This document shows positions 45,042 through 53,423 of a DNA stretch of 64,000 bases, in pieces; the stretch's first letter is position 1, and the number at the start of each line of letters is the position of its first letter. The DNA is from Marinimicrobium agarilyticum DSM 16975. GTDB taxonomy: Bacteria > Pseudomonadota > Gammaproteobacteria > Pseudomonadales > Cellvibrionaceae. The notes under the pieces are model-generated. The model searched no databases and was not told the DNA's origin. It saw only the letters and a list, made by a program, of their open reading frames with translations. The position numbers and the translations under genes are program-made. The stretch spans positions 62,001 to 126,000 of the forward strand of contig NZ_AUHU01000011.1 of the NCBI RefSeq assembly GCF_000423345.1. Reading direction: 5' to 3'.

Positions 45042-48000
45042 ATGCAAGCAATTATTCGAGCGGCCTTGCAGAACCGGCTTCTGGTGGTGGTGCTGGCGCT
45101 GGCCACCGTTGCCGGGGGTTATGCCGCCTACCGCAGTCTGCCGGTAGATGCCTACCCGGATATCTCCCCATCGCTGGTGCAGGTGTTTGTGGAAACCGAG
45201 GGCCTGGCGCCGGAAGAGGTTGAAAAGTACGTGACCTATCCGCTGGAAAGCGCGATGAACGGACTGCCGAAACTGGATCATATCCGGTCCGTCTCAAACT
45301 TCGGTCTGTCGGTGGTCAATATTTATTTTGAAGACGGCACCGATATCTATTTTGCCCGACAACTGGTGGGCGAACGATTGCAGGCCGCCCGCGAGGCCAT
45401 TCCGGAGGGATTCGGCAAACCGGAGATGGGCCCGATCACTACCGGCCTGGGGCAGATTCTGTTTTATGTGCTGGAAGATACCACCGGCCAGTACAGTGGT
45501 ACGGAGTTGCGGGAGGTGCAGGACTGGATCGTCAAGTTCAACCTGCAGACGGTCAAGGGCGTCACCGAGGTGTTATCCATTGGCGGGCACGTCAAACAGT
45601 TTCAGGTGCGAATCGACCCTCAAGCGCTGTTGCGTTACGACGTCTCCCTGCCGCAGATCAAAGCCCGCATCGAGGCCAATAACGCCAACGCCGGGGCGCA
45701 GTTTATTGTGCAGAATGACGAACAGTATATTGTTCGCTCTGTGGGGCTTGCCAAAAACCTGGACGACCTGCGTCAGATTGTTGTCAAAAGCATCGATGGT
45801 GTGCCGGTGTACTTGCATCAATTGGGCGAGCTGACCATTGGCGGGGAAATCCGGCGCGGGCTTGTGACCAAGGATGCCGAAGGCGAGGCCGTGGTGGGCA
45901 TGGTGCTGAAACTGATAGGGGCCAATACGTCCAATGTGATCAGCGCGGTCAAAAAAGAACTGGCAAGCATCAACGCCAATCTGCCGGAGGGGATGACAGT
46001 CACCCCTTACTACGACCAGGCGCAACTGGTCGAGGCCGCGGTCTCGACGGTCACCAACGCCTTGCTCCAGGGCATCGTTCTGGTCGCCCTGGTATTGATT
46101 GCCTTCATGGGCGGTTGGCGTCCGAGTCTGGTGGTGGCGTTGTCCATTCCCTTCTCGGTGTGTTTGGCGTTGATCGGCATGAAGTGGTTTGGTATTTCCG
46201 CCAACCTGATGTCGCTCGGTGGCCTGGCTATCGCGATCGGCATGATGGTGGATGGCGCCGTGGTGGTGGTGGAGAACATTGATCGCTCATTGCACCACGC
46301 AAGCCCCGAGGAGTCGCGCCTCCATATCGTCGCGCGCGCCAGTCAGGCCGTGGCCCGTCCGATTCTGTTTGCCATCAGCATTATCATCGTCGTGTTTCTG
46401 CCGCTGTTCAGCTTGCAGGGCGTGGAGGGCGCGACCTTTCGGCCACTGGCTTACACGGTCTCCCTGGCGATGCTCGGGTCCTTGATTTTTGCCCTGGTGG
46501 TGGCCCCGGTGGCGGCGTCTCTGCTGATGCGCCGGCCCAAGGTGGCAAGTGAAGAGGACGAGCCCAAAGGGCTGATCGGTTATCTCGCTCGCGGCTACCA
46601 GCCTTTGGTCCAGCGCTTTGTGAACCACCGTTGGTTGGCGTTGGGCTGCGCGGGCCTGGTGCTTGCGGTGGGGTTGGTCATCGGCCCGCGACTCGGTTCC
46701 GAGTTTGTGCCGCGATTCAATGAAGGTGACCTGTTGATTCGGGCCACCATGGCGCCCTCTATCTCTCTGGAGAAGGCCAAGAGTTATGTCCACCTGCTTG
46801 AACAGCGGATACAGGCGCGCTTCCCCGAGGTGACCCAAGTGGTGACCCGCCTGGGGCGGGGCGAGGTAGGCGCCCATGCGGACCCGGTGAACAACGCGGA
46901 AATTTTTGTGGCACTCAAGCCCAAGGACGAATGGCAAACCGCCGACACGCTGGACGGCCTGTACCGGGCCATCAGCACCGAGCTCGAGGACTTTCCCGGA
47001 ACCAAGTTCAACCTCACCCAGCCCATTGCCGCTTCGGTGGACGAACTGCTCACCGGCACCAAGGCCGAGCTGGCGGCGAAACTGTTCGGGGACGACCTGA
47101 CGGTGTTGGATCGAAAGGCCGGGGAAATCGCCGAGGTGCTACGCGGGATGAAGGGCGCGGAAGGGGTGCAAAAAGATCAGGTGGGCGGCACGCCGCAAGT
47201 GCGCATTCAACTGAACCGGCGGGCGATCGCCCGCTACAACCTGAACATTTCGGACGTTCAGGAAACTCTTCGTATCGCGGTGGGCGGAGCCAGTGCGGGA
47301 CAGGTGTTCGAGGGCATTCGCCGGTTTGATATTTATCTGCGGCTGCAAGCGTCGGCCCGGGACCGCACCGAAGTGTTGGGAGACCTGAAAATACGCAACC
47401 CGCAGGGCCTGGAGGTTCCGCTGAACGAGCTGGCGACCATCGAAGAGGTGGTTGGCCCGCGACAGATTACCCGGGAAAACAACCAGCGCTTTATCACCAT
47501 TCAGGCCAATGTGCTCGGTCGGGATATCGGCTCGTTCGTGGCCGAAGCGGACCGGGTGATTGCCGAGCAGGTGGAATTGCCGCCGGGCTATTTCCTCAAG
47601 TGGGGCGGTCAGTTTGAGTTGCAGCAGCAGGCTAACAAGCGGTTGATGATCGTGGTGCCGATTACCTTGGCGCTGGTATTCTTCATGCTCTATGCCAACT
47701 TCGGCTCGCTGCGCAACGCCCTGTTGATTATGCTCAACATTCCCCTGGCGCTGGTGGGTGGCGCCGTGTCCTTGTGGCTGGCCGGGTTGAGTCTGTCCGT
47801 ACCCGCGTCGGTGGGCTTTATTGCGCTGTTCGGGATTGCGCTGGAAAACGGGCTGGTGCTGGTCAGCTACCTGAACGAGCTGGTGCGTAACGGTGTGCCT
47901 GTGGCCAAGGCCTGTGTTCAGGCCGCCATGGCGCGCTTGCGTCCGGTGGTCATGACCGCCGTCACCACCGGCCTGGGGCTGATGCCGTTGCTGTTTGCCA

Positions 48001-48137
48001 CCGGAACGGGCAGTGAAGTCCAGCGGCCCCTGGCAGCGGTGGTGATTGGCGGGCTGGTGACAGCGACTATACTGACCTTGTTGATCTTGCCCGCGTTGTA
48101 TCCCTGGTTTTCCGACCCGAAGAACACGGAGCAATAA
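45042..48137 (+). CDS. czcA: CzcA-type heavy-metal RND pump
   Basis: 1031 residues with RND topology. GGAGG precedes the ATG. The TM4 motif reads GGLAIAIGMMVDGAVVVVEN: it keeps the DGA and EN residues but lacks the first aspartate of the zinc-type DFGxxxDGAV motif, so metal specificity (Zn/Co/Cd versus others) is open despite the CzcA-like neighbours. It shares an operon with czcCB, and a CDF exporter follows. Named by operon and overall similarity rather than proven substrate. Confidence 0.9.
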   Translation: MQAIIRAALQNRLLVVVLALATVAGGYAAYRSLPVDAYPDISPSLVQVFVETEGLAPEEVEKYVTYPLESAMNGLPKLDHIRSVSNFGLSVVNIYFEDGTDIYFARQLVGERLQAAREAIPEGFGKPEMGPITTGLGQILFYVLEDTTGQYSGTELREVQDWIVKFNLQTVKGVTEVLSIGGHVKQFQVRIDPQALLRYDVSLPQIKARIEANNANAGAQFIVQNDEQYIVRSVGLAKNLDDLRQIVVKSIDGVPVYLHQLGELTIGGEIRRGLVTKDAEGEAVVGMVLKLIGANTSNVISAVKKELASINANLPEGMTVTPYYDQAQLVEAAVSTVTNALLQGIVLVALVLIAFMGGWRPSLVVALSIPFSVCLALIGMKWFGISANLMSLGGLAIAIGMMVDGAVVVVENIDRSLHHASPEESRLHIVARASQAVARPILFAISIIIVVFLPLFSLQGVEGATFRPLAYTVSLAMLGSLIFALVVAPVAASLLMRRPKVASEEDEPKGLIGYLARGYQPLVQRFVNHRWLALGCAGLVLAVGLVIGPRLGSEFVPRFNEGDLLIRATMAPSISLEKAKSYVHLLEQRIQARFPEVTQVVTRLGRGEVGAHADPVNNAEIFVALKPKDEWQTADTLDGLYRAISTELEDFPGTKFNLTQPIAASVDELLTGTKAELAAKLFGDDLTVLDRKAGEIAEVLRGMKGAEGVQKDQVGGTPQVRIQLNRRAIARYNLNISDVQETLRIAVGGASAGQVFEGIRRFDIYLRLQASARDRTEVLGDLKIRNPQGLEVPLNELATIEEVVGPRQITRENNQRFITIQANVLGRDIGSFVAEADRVIAEQVELPPGYFLKWGGQFELQQQANKRLMIVVPITLALVFFMLYANFGSLRNALLIMLNIPLALVGGAVSLWLAGLSLSVPASVGFIALFGIALENGLVLVSYLNELVRNGVPVAKACVQAAMARLRPVVMTAVTTGLGLMPLLFATGTGSEVQRPLAAVVIGGLVTATILTLLILPALYPWFSDPKNTEQ

Positions 48138-48180
48138 CGGCAATCCGGTTTTTGTCAGTGCGGCACGCAGGAGTAGTGGT

Positions 48181-49131
48181 ATGCATGAGCACGGTCACAG
48201 CCATGAGCGTATAGACAGCCATGAGCGGAAGAGCAGCCATGAGCGGGCAGACAGCCATGAGCGTACAGAGAGCCATGACGGTAGCGGCAGTCGCATCGGC
48301 TGGGCGTTTTTCCTCAATCTCGGTTTCACCGTTATCGAGTTTGTCGGTGGCGTCCTGACCAACAGTACCGCCATCATGGCCGATGCCGTGCACGATCTGG
48401 GTGACAGTCTGTCTATCGGCCTCGCCTGGGTGCTGGCCCGCTTGAGTGGCCGGGAAGCGAGTGAGTCGTTCACTTACGGCTACCGACGCTTCTCGTTGCT
48501 GGGTTCATTGATCAACGGGCTGATTCTGGTGGCGGGCTCCATCTGGGTCATGGCGCACGCCATCCCCCGGTTGTTTGAACCGGAAATGCCGGTGACTGAA
48601 GGCATGTTCGCACTGGCCATTTTCGGGATTGCCGTGAACGGCTTCGCCGCCTACAAGCTCAGCCACGGTAAAACCCTGAATGAGCGTGTACTCAATTGGC
48701 ATTTGCTTGAGGACGTGCTCGGCTGGGTAGCGGTGCTGGTGGTGTCTGTGGTGCTGATGTTCGTGGAATGGCCGATTCTGGACCCACTGCTGTCCATCGG
48801 GTTTACGCTCTTTATCTTGGCCAACGTTGTGCGCACTCTGTGGCAGACGGTGCGACTATTTTTGCAGGGAACGCCATCCGAAGCCGTGCGGCAAACCATT
48901 GAACAGGCGCTTCGGCGCCTGCCGCGGGTGACCAATGTGCACCATCTGCACTTCTGGTCGCTCGATGGTGAACACCATGTGCTGACAGCGCACGTGGTCG
49001 TGGAGCGGGTCGAGGATGTTGAGCAACTGCGGGAAACCAAGGAATGCATCTCCAGTACTCTGGCCCGCTACGGGCTGGCCCATACCACCGTGGAGGTGGA
49101 GCTTGCCGGAGAACCTTGCCGGGATCAGTAG
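48181..49131 (+). CDS. czcD: CzcD-type cation diffusion facilitator
   Basis: 316 residues. AGGAG before the ATG. Residues 1-35 form a His/Glu/Arg-rich tail with repeated SHER units. Six transmembrane helices follow, with the transport-site motifs HDLGD (helix 2) and HLLED (helix 5), the H/D arrangement of zinc exporters, and a cytoplasmic C-terminal domain (NVHHLHFWSLDGEHH). Moves Zn(II) or similar ions from cytoplasm to periplasm in exchange for protons, feeding CzcCBA. Placed 43 bp after czcA. Confidence 0.93.
   Translation: MHEHGHSHERIDSHERKSSHERADSHERTESHDGSGSRIGWAFFLNLGFTVIEFVGGVLTNSTAIMADAVHDLGDSLSIGLAWVLARLSGREASESFTYGYRRFSLLGSLINGLILVAGSIWVMAHAIPRLFEPEMPVTEGMFALAIFGIAVNGFAAYKLSHGKTLNERVLNWHLLEDVLGWVAVLVVSVVLMFVEWPILDPLLSIGFTLFILANVVRTLWQTVRLFLQGTPSEAVRQTIEQALRRLPRVTNVHHLHFWSLDGEHHVLTAHVVVERVEDVEQLRETKECISSTLARYGLAHTTVEVELAGEPCRDQ
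48199..48288. repeat. 18-bp tandem repeat coding the CzcD His-rich tail
   Basis: AGCCATGAGCG recurs at 48199, 48217, 48235, 48253 and (AGCCATGACG) 48271, an exact 18-bp period over five units, encoding SHERxx. Confidence 0.9.
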
Positions 49132-49162
49132 GGAGAAACCGCTGCGGTGCGGCGGTTTCTCC
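49132..49162. terminator. Bidirectional terminator between czcD and the convergent gene
   Basis: An 11-bp perfect stem GGAGAAACCGC/GCGGTTTCTCC with a nine-base loop immediately after the czcD stop. Confidence 0.8.
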
Positions 49163-49185
49163 AGCGTGTTCAATAACCGTCAGGG

Positions 49186-50016
49186 TTATTCCAGTTCCCA
49201 ACCGGCCAGCTGAATGCGGGCGGCGGCGCCGTAGAGCTTGCTGGCGTCGCCGTCCAGCTTGCCTTCCGGGGCCAGTCCGGACCAGAGTCCGCTTACTGTG
49301 TTCAGTTGGTTCTTCACTTCCGCGACCGCCTCCGGGCTCTCTTCCCGCTGCAGGTCGCTCAGAACCGCGAGGCGTGCCTTGGCCGCTTCCACGAAGCCGT
49401 AGGAGTCCTGGTATTCGTGCATGTTGACGATGTTGCCCCCTTTGACCCCAATGGCATACTCATCGGCGGCGGTGCGCACCATGCGCTCAATGCTCGCCAA
49501 GATCGTGCCCAGGTCAGCGGTATGCAGGTTTTCAGCGTCGGCAATGCCCTTTTCCAGCTCCATATGGCGGCGCTCGACGACGTCGATGGCAAGCTCCTGC
49601 TCCACGGCGTCGGCCAACGCCGTCAGGGCGTCTGCAAAGCCGTCTTCGTCGCGGGCGGCCAGGGCGGGTTTGAGCCCCGCATAGAGTTCGTCACCCGGGT
49701 GCTTCATATGGGTCAGGGCCATGTCGGTATGGCCGGCCTTGTACAGCTGAACCCCTACCCAAAGGTGGCCGCGCACCAGGCCCAGCTGGCCCAGGTAGGC
49801 GGCATCGTTGGTGGTCAGGTCGACAGCACCGCCGCCTTCACCCTCACCACCTTCGCCTTCGCCGCCTTCACCCTCGCCCATGGCCGCAGCCATTTGCAGG
49901 GTGCCGTGGCTGGTGTGGCTGTTAAAAGGGTCGGTGTCGGCGGCGTGGCCGGTCAGAGCGCTGCCGGCAATCAGGGCGGCGCCCAGGCCGACCCAAACTT
50001 TGCGTTGTTCGTTCAT
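49186..50016 (-). CDS. Secreted protein with Gly/Glu-rich repeat, Fur-box divergent from piuC
   Basis: 276 residues from the ATG at 50016; an upstream in-frame start would lose the signal peptide position. Signal peptide to about 25 (LTGHA), then a GEGEGG repeat (about 46-62) and a mostly helical domain with KAGHTDMALTHMKHPGDEL, ERRHMELEKGIADAE and NMHEYQDSYGFVEAAKARL, rich in His/Glu/Asp residues that could bind iron. No family named. The divergent Fur-box-like palindrome suggests expression under iron limitation. Confidence 0.78.
   Translation of the reverse strand: MNEQRKVWVGLGAALIAGSALTGHAADTDPFNSHTSHGTLQMAAAMGEGEGGEGEGGEGEGGGAVDLTTNDAAYLGQLGLVRGHLWVGVQLYKAGHTDMALTHMKHPGDELYAGLKPALAARDEDGFADALTALADAVEQELAIDVVERRHMELEKGIADAENLHTADLGTILASIERMVRTAADEYAIGVKGGNIVNMHEYQDSYGFVEAAKARLAVLSDLQREESPEAVAEVKNQLNTVSGLWSGLAPEGKLDGDASKLYGAAARIQLAGWELE
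49831..49878. repeat. Short tandem repeats coding GEGEGG
   Basis: Repeated CCTTCACCCTCACCA/CCTTCGCC-type units on the plus strand, coding the Gly/Glu-rich stretch in the reverse-strand gene. Confidence 0.7.
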
Positions 50017-50071
50017 AAGGTCATTCTCTTGATGGCGGTTCGTGGCTATAATGCGATCGATTCTGGCATAA

Positions 50072-50092
50072 ATGAGATTGAGTCTCAATATA
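50072..50092. promoter_or_regulatory. Candidate Fur box in divergent promoter
   Basis: AATGAGATTGAGTCTCAATA holds the perfect palindrome ATTGAGTCTCAAT and resembles the ATGAGAA-type Fur sites of gammaproteobacteria. It ends 10 bp before piuC and 56 bp from the divergent gene start. Confidence 0.6.
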
Positions 50093-50101
50093 GGCAGTTA
50101 A

Positions 50102-50761
50102 ATGATTTTATACCTCCAGCAAATCCTGGACCCCGGCACCCTGGACGCCGTGCGCGAGCGCCTTGCCGGGCAAGCGTTTGATGACGGCGCAAGCACCGCC
50201 GGCTACGCGGCGCGGCAGGTCAAGCAGAACGAGCAGGCGCGCTGTGGCAAGACTCGCGCGGCGGTGCTCAAGTTGGTGGAAAGCCAGCTCCGCAAGCACG
50301 CCCTGTTCTCCAGCGCGGCTCAGCCCAAGAGCTTTCCCCGGCTGTTGATCAACCGCTATGGCCCCGGTATGCAGTACGGCTCTCACGTGGATGATGCCGT
50401 CATCAATGGTGAGCGCACGGACCTGTCTTTTACCCTGGGCCTCACGCCGAGCGCTGAATACGAAGGCGGCGAGCTGGTACTGGAGGACAGCAGCGGCGAT
50501 CGGGCCTGGAAAGTGGGCGCGGGGGACCTGTTGCTTTACCCCACGACCTATCTGCACCGGGTGGACCCGGTGCGCTCGGGCGAGCGCATGGCGGTCGTGG
50601 GTTGGGTGCGCAGCTACCTTCGCCACGCGCATCAACGGGAGATACTGTTGGATCTGGAAACATCGTTGCGAGCCGAATTTGAGCTGAACGGAAAAACCGA
50701 GCAGTTTGACCGGCTCAGCCGAAGTCGAAGCAATCTGTTCCGAATGTGGGCCGAGGATTGA
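50102..50761 (+). CDS. piuC: Fe(II)/2-oxoglutarate-dependent dioxygenase PiuC
   Basis: 219 residues. The PKHD-hydroxylase set is complete: iron ligands H95 and D97 (YGSHVDDAV), H152 (TYLHRVDP) and the oxoglutarate-binding R162 (SGERMAVV). End RSRSNLFRMWAED is characteristic of PiuC/YbiX. These cytoplasmic enzymes are induced with siderophore receptors in iron starvation, with unknown substrate. No strong ribosome-binding site before the ATG. Divergent from a secreted Gly/Glu-rich protein. Confidence 0.92.
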   Translation: MILYLQQILDPGTLDAVRERLAGQAFDDGASTAGYAARQVKQNEQARCGKTRAAVLKLVESQLRKHALFSSAAQPKSFPRLLINRYGPGMQYGSHVDDAVINGERTDLSFTLGLTPSAEYEGGELVLEDSSGDRAWKVGAGDLLLYPTTYLHRVDPVRSGERMAVVGWVRSYLRHAHQREILLDLETSLRAEFELNGKTEQFDRLSRSRSNLFRMWAED

Positions 50762-50906
50762 AACGGCCGGTCACCGCCCACATTATAGGGGTTATAAAGT
50801 TTTGTTCAGGTGCTTGTGCCGCTTGAGGCCTTGCGCTAATTTGAATGTACAAGCTTTTGTCGGGCCCTCCTTTTGAGGCCCTGAATGGCTCCAGTGACGA
50901 GGCCCT

Positions 50907-51218
50907 ATGTTTAGATCCTGGTTAGCGATACTGACCGCCCTGTTGTTAGGGGCCTCGCTTGCAGCGCCTACCGCTGCGGGCGACGGGGGGTATGAAGAGG
51001 GCCACGGGCCGTCCAACGTCTCCCTCAGTGTGGCAACCGATACAGGGGGCGGCTTATTCAACGGGACGGATACCGATTCGGAGGATGGCCAGCACCCTGT
51101 ACCGCTTACCTCGCACGGCCAACGGGGGGTTCAGCCCCCAAGTCTCCCGGTACTCACCGCCTTTGCCACCGGTTTTGTCGAGCTTCCCCCCGCCCGCGCT
51201 TCTCCTGCATACCTCTAG
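50907..51218 (+). CDS. Hypothetical small secreted protein
   Basis: 103 residues. Predicted signal peptide MFRSWLAILTALLLGASLAA, then a Gly/Thr/Asp-rich low-complexity part. GAGG lies upstream of the ATG. No family recognised. Considered probable rather than certain because codon pattern and length are weak evidence. Confidence 0.5.
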   Translation: MFRSWLAILTALLLGASLAAPTAAGDGGYEEGHGPSNVSLSVATDTGGGLFNGTDTDSEDGQHPVPLTSHGQRGVQPPSLPVLTAFATGFVELPPARASPAYL

Positions 51219-51311
51219 ACCACCGCATTATCGATTGCCGGTTTCTCGCCGCGCCGTCTTAAATGAATTTGTTTCAACGGGTTTAGCCGTTGAGGTGTAG
51301 AGGTAGTACCC

Positions 51312-51866
51312 ATGAAAGCATTGAAAGTGTATCAACTGGACTCTGTCGACCATTTGGTCAAACCCCGGGAATTTTCCGATATCGACGAACACTCGCCCGC
51401 TCTGAATCTGATGACCGACTTTCGCCAGCACCAGCCGCACACGGTGAGTGCCAGTGCGCGCGCTCTGGGGGTGGCGAAGCTGATGGCTATGGAGGAGGTG
51501 GACAGCAAGCTGGTGGTGGATCGGGACCAGGAATTTATTGGCCTGCTCACGGCCGAACGGCTGTCCGAACAATACATCCTGGTGACGCAGACGATGCAGG
51601 GGCTCGACCGTGACGAACTGACCGCGGCGGATATGATGCTGCCCCGTTCCTCGATTCCCGCGCTGGATTACGACGCGCTCAAATCGGCCACCGTTGGGGA
51701 TCTGATCCGCACCTTGCGCGAAGCGGGGGAAAACCACTGCCTGGTGCTGGATCGGGATCATCACCACATTCGGGGGCTGATTTCCATTGAGGAGGTGGCG
51801 GAGCGCCTGCACCGGGCGGTGGCCGTAACGCCCAAGCGCTCCATTGTAAAAGCGTTGAGCTTCTGA
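51312..51866 (+). CDS. CBS-domain-pair protein
   Basis: 184 residues. Two CBS motifs: VDSKLVVDRDQEFIGLLTAER near 66-86 and NHCLVLDRDHHHIRGLISIEE near 140-160. CBS pairs bind adenylyl nucleotides or related ligands and regulate partner proteins. No membrane or catalytic domain is present; partner unknown. AGAGGTAG upstream of the ATG. A hairpin follows the gene. Confidence 0.85.
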   Translation: MKALKVYQLDSVDHLVKPREFSDIDEHSPALNLMTDFRQHQPHTVSASARALGVAKLMAMEEVDSKLVVDRDQEFIGLLTAERLSEQYILVTQTMQGLDRDELTAADMMLPRSSIPALDYDALKSATVGDLIRTLREAGENHCLVLDRDHHHIRGLISIEEVAERLHRAVAVTPKRSIVKALSF

Positions 51867-51871
51867 GCAGC

Positions 51872-51904
51872 GCAGGCCCTCTCGGTGAAGCCGTCGGGGC
51901 CTGC
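51872..51904. terminator. Hairpin between CBS gene and convergent GatC-like gene
   Basis: GCAGGCCC and GGGCCTGC arms, with an inner CGG/CCG pairing. Placed between two convergent stop codons. Confidence 0.6.
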
Positions 51905-51919
51905 GATGGCGCCGCCTTG

Positions 51920-53320
51920 CTAGCGATTGGCGGTGAGCCGTTTGAACCGCCGCCAGGTGACCACCATCATGGCCAATAGTGCCATCAGGCCGCCTATCGC
52001 CCAGAGGTTGCCCTGGTATAGTTCAAACAACAGGTAGCGAACCTGATGACCGCCGTCGGTAAAGGCGGTGATGGTGCCCAGACCTTCCGCATCGAAACCG
52101 GAGGTCTGGTTCGCCAGCTCGGTATAGAGCGGAGCCAGATGGGTGGAGATCAGCAGGAAGGTGACGATCACGGGAATGCCTGCCAGCACCGCACGCAACA
52201 CGTTGCCGCGAAACATCAGTACCGAAATGGACATCACCGAAATCAGGTTGGGTAAATCCCCGAGGGGCAAAACCCGGTTGCCCGGCAAGACCAGTGCAAT
52301 CGCGACCGCCAATACCATCAGAATCAGACCGGTCACAATCACGGATTTGTGGCTCATCAAAAATCCCGTATCGAGCGCCACCACCAGATTTTTCCGGCTG
52401 GGGAAACGCCGCTCGACCTGAGCCCTCAGTGCATGGGTAATGGGCGCCATGGCCTCACCAATCAGCCCCGCGCTTTTCGGCAAAAGGAACATGACTGCCG
52501 CAATGTGAACGGCCAGCTCCAATGTTTTCTTGGTGTCGTAACCAGCGGCCACCGCCAGTACCAACCCGATCAGAACGCCGATGACCATCGGCTCGCTGAA
52601 AAAGGCCAGCCAGGTCATTTTGTGGGTCGGTGTGGACCCGTCCTCCTCGGCCGGCGTGTCGTGAGTGGCGGCGGCTTTCTCGGGGTTATAGCTCAGTCGA
52701 TTAAAACCGGGGATGCGGTCAAACAGCCAGTTGACGCAGGCGGTGTAGGGCACGATGCCGTTGACCGAGACCGGTGAGGCGGAGACGCCTTCCAGGCCGA
52801 TTTCCCGCTCCACATCCGGCGCGGTCCACTCGGTCATCTTAAAACAATACACGGCCAACAGAAGCGTGGCGGACAGGCCCCACAGCATGCTGCCGGTGGT
52901 GGCCATCACCAGAGCCCCAATCAGCGCGAAGTGCCAGTAATTCCACAGGTCAATATAAACCGTGCGGGTCCAGCCGAGGGCCAGCATGGCGATGTTCATA
53001 AACAGGACCAGCGGAATCGACAGGGCGGCCAGAGGGGAGGACCAGGTAATGGCGGCCAGCGGTGGCCAGCCCACATCCAATATGGTGTAGTTGAGCCCGC
53101 GCATCACCATCAACTGTTCGACCGCCGGCTTGATATTGGCTACAAAAAAATCGAAGGCAATAAACACCCCGGCGAAGCCCACGGCGAGCTCAACCGTGCT
53201 CAACAGGGACTTTTTAAAGGGCAAACGCACCGCCAGCGCGATGATAAAAATGATCGCGGGCAGCATCACATAGGCTTTAAAGCTGAAGAAGGCGTCGAGG
53301 AGGTGTTGGATAGTGTCCAC
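51920..53320 (-). CDS. Orphan PTS galactitol-type EIIC (GatC-like) membrane protein
   Basis: 466 residues from a GTG at 53320 with CAGGA upstream. About ten to eleven hydrophobic helices, with LPLGDLPNLISVMS and VPYTACVNWLFDRIPG reminiscent of EIIC-Gat transporters. No EIIA or EIIB gene is adjacent, so phosphotransfer coupling is doubtful and the protein may work as a non-PTS carrier. Its substrate is unknown. Confidence 0.82.
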   Translation of the reverse strand: MDTIQHLLDAFFSFKAYVMLPAIIFIIALAVRLPFKKSLLSTVELAVGFAGVFIAFDFFVANIKPAVEQLMVMRGLNYTILDVGWPPLAAITWSSPLAALSIPLVLFMNIAMLALGWTRTVYIDLWNYWHFALIGALVMATTGSMLWGLSATLLLAVYCFKMTEWTAPDVEREIGLEGVSASPVSVNGIVPYTACVNWLFDRIPGFNRLSYNPEKAAATHDTPAEEDGSTPTHKMTWLAFFSEPMVIGVLIGLVLAVAAGYDTKKTLELAVHIAAVMFLLPKSAGLIGEAMAPITHALRAQVERRFPSRKNLVVALDTGFLMSHKSVIVTGLILMVLAVAIALVLPGNRVLPLGDLPNLISVMSISVLMFRGNVLRAVLAGIPVIVTFLLISTHLAPLYTELANQTSGFDAEGLGTITAFTDGGHQVRYLLFELYQGNLWAIGGLMALLAMMVVTWRRFKRLTANR

Positions 53321-53395
53321 GGCAGGGTCCTGTGATGATATGTGTGCCGTGCACTCTAGTCGGCTGACAATTAAGAGTCAATTTGACTTTAAGGC

Positions 53396-53413
53396 GGGCA
53401 GGTCCGTCTGCCC
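53396..53413 (-). terminator. Weak hairpin after the giant gene
   Basis: GGGCAG/CTGCCC arms around six bases, 11 bp beyond the 53424 stop on the reverse strand. No T-run. Confidence 0.4.
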
Positions 53414-53423
53414 TGTCTATCGG

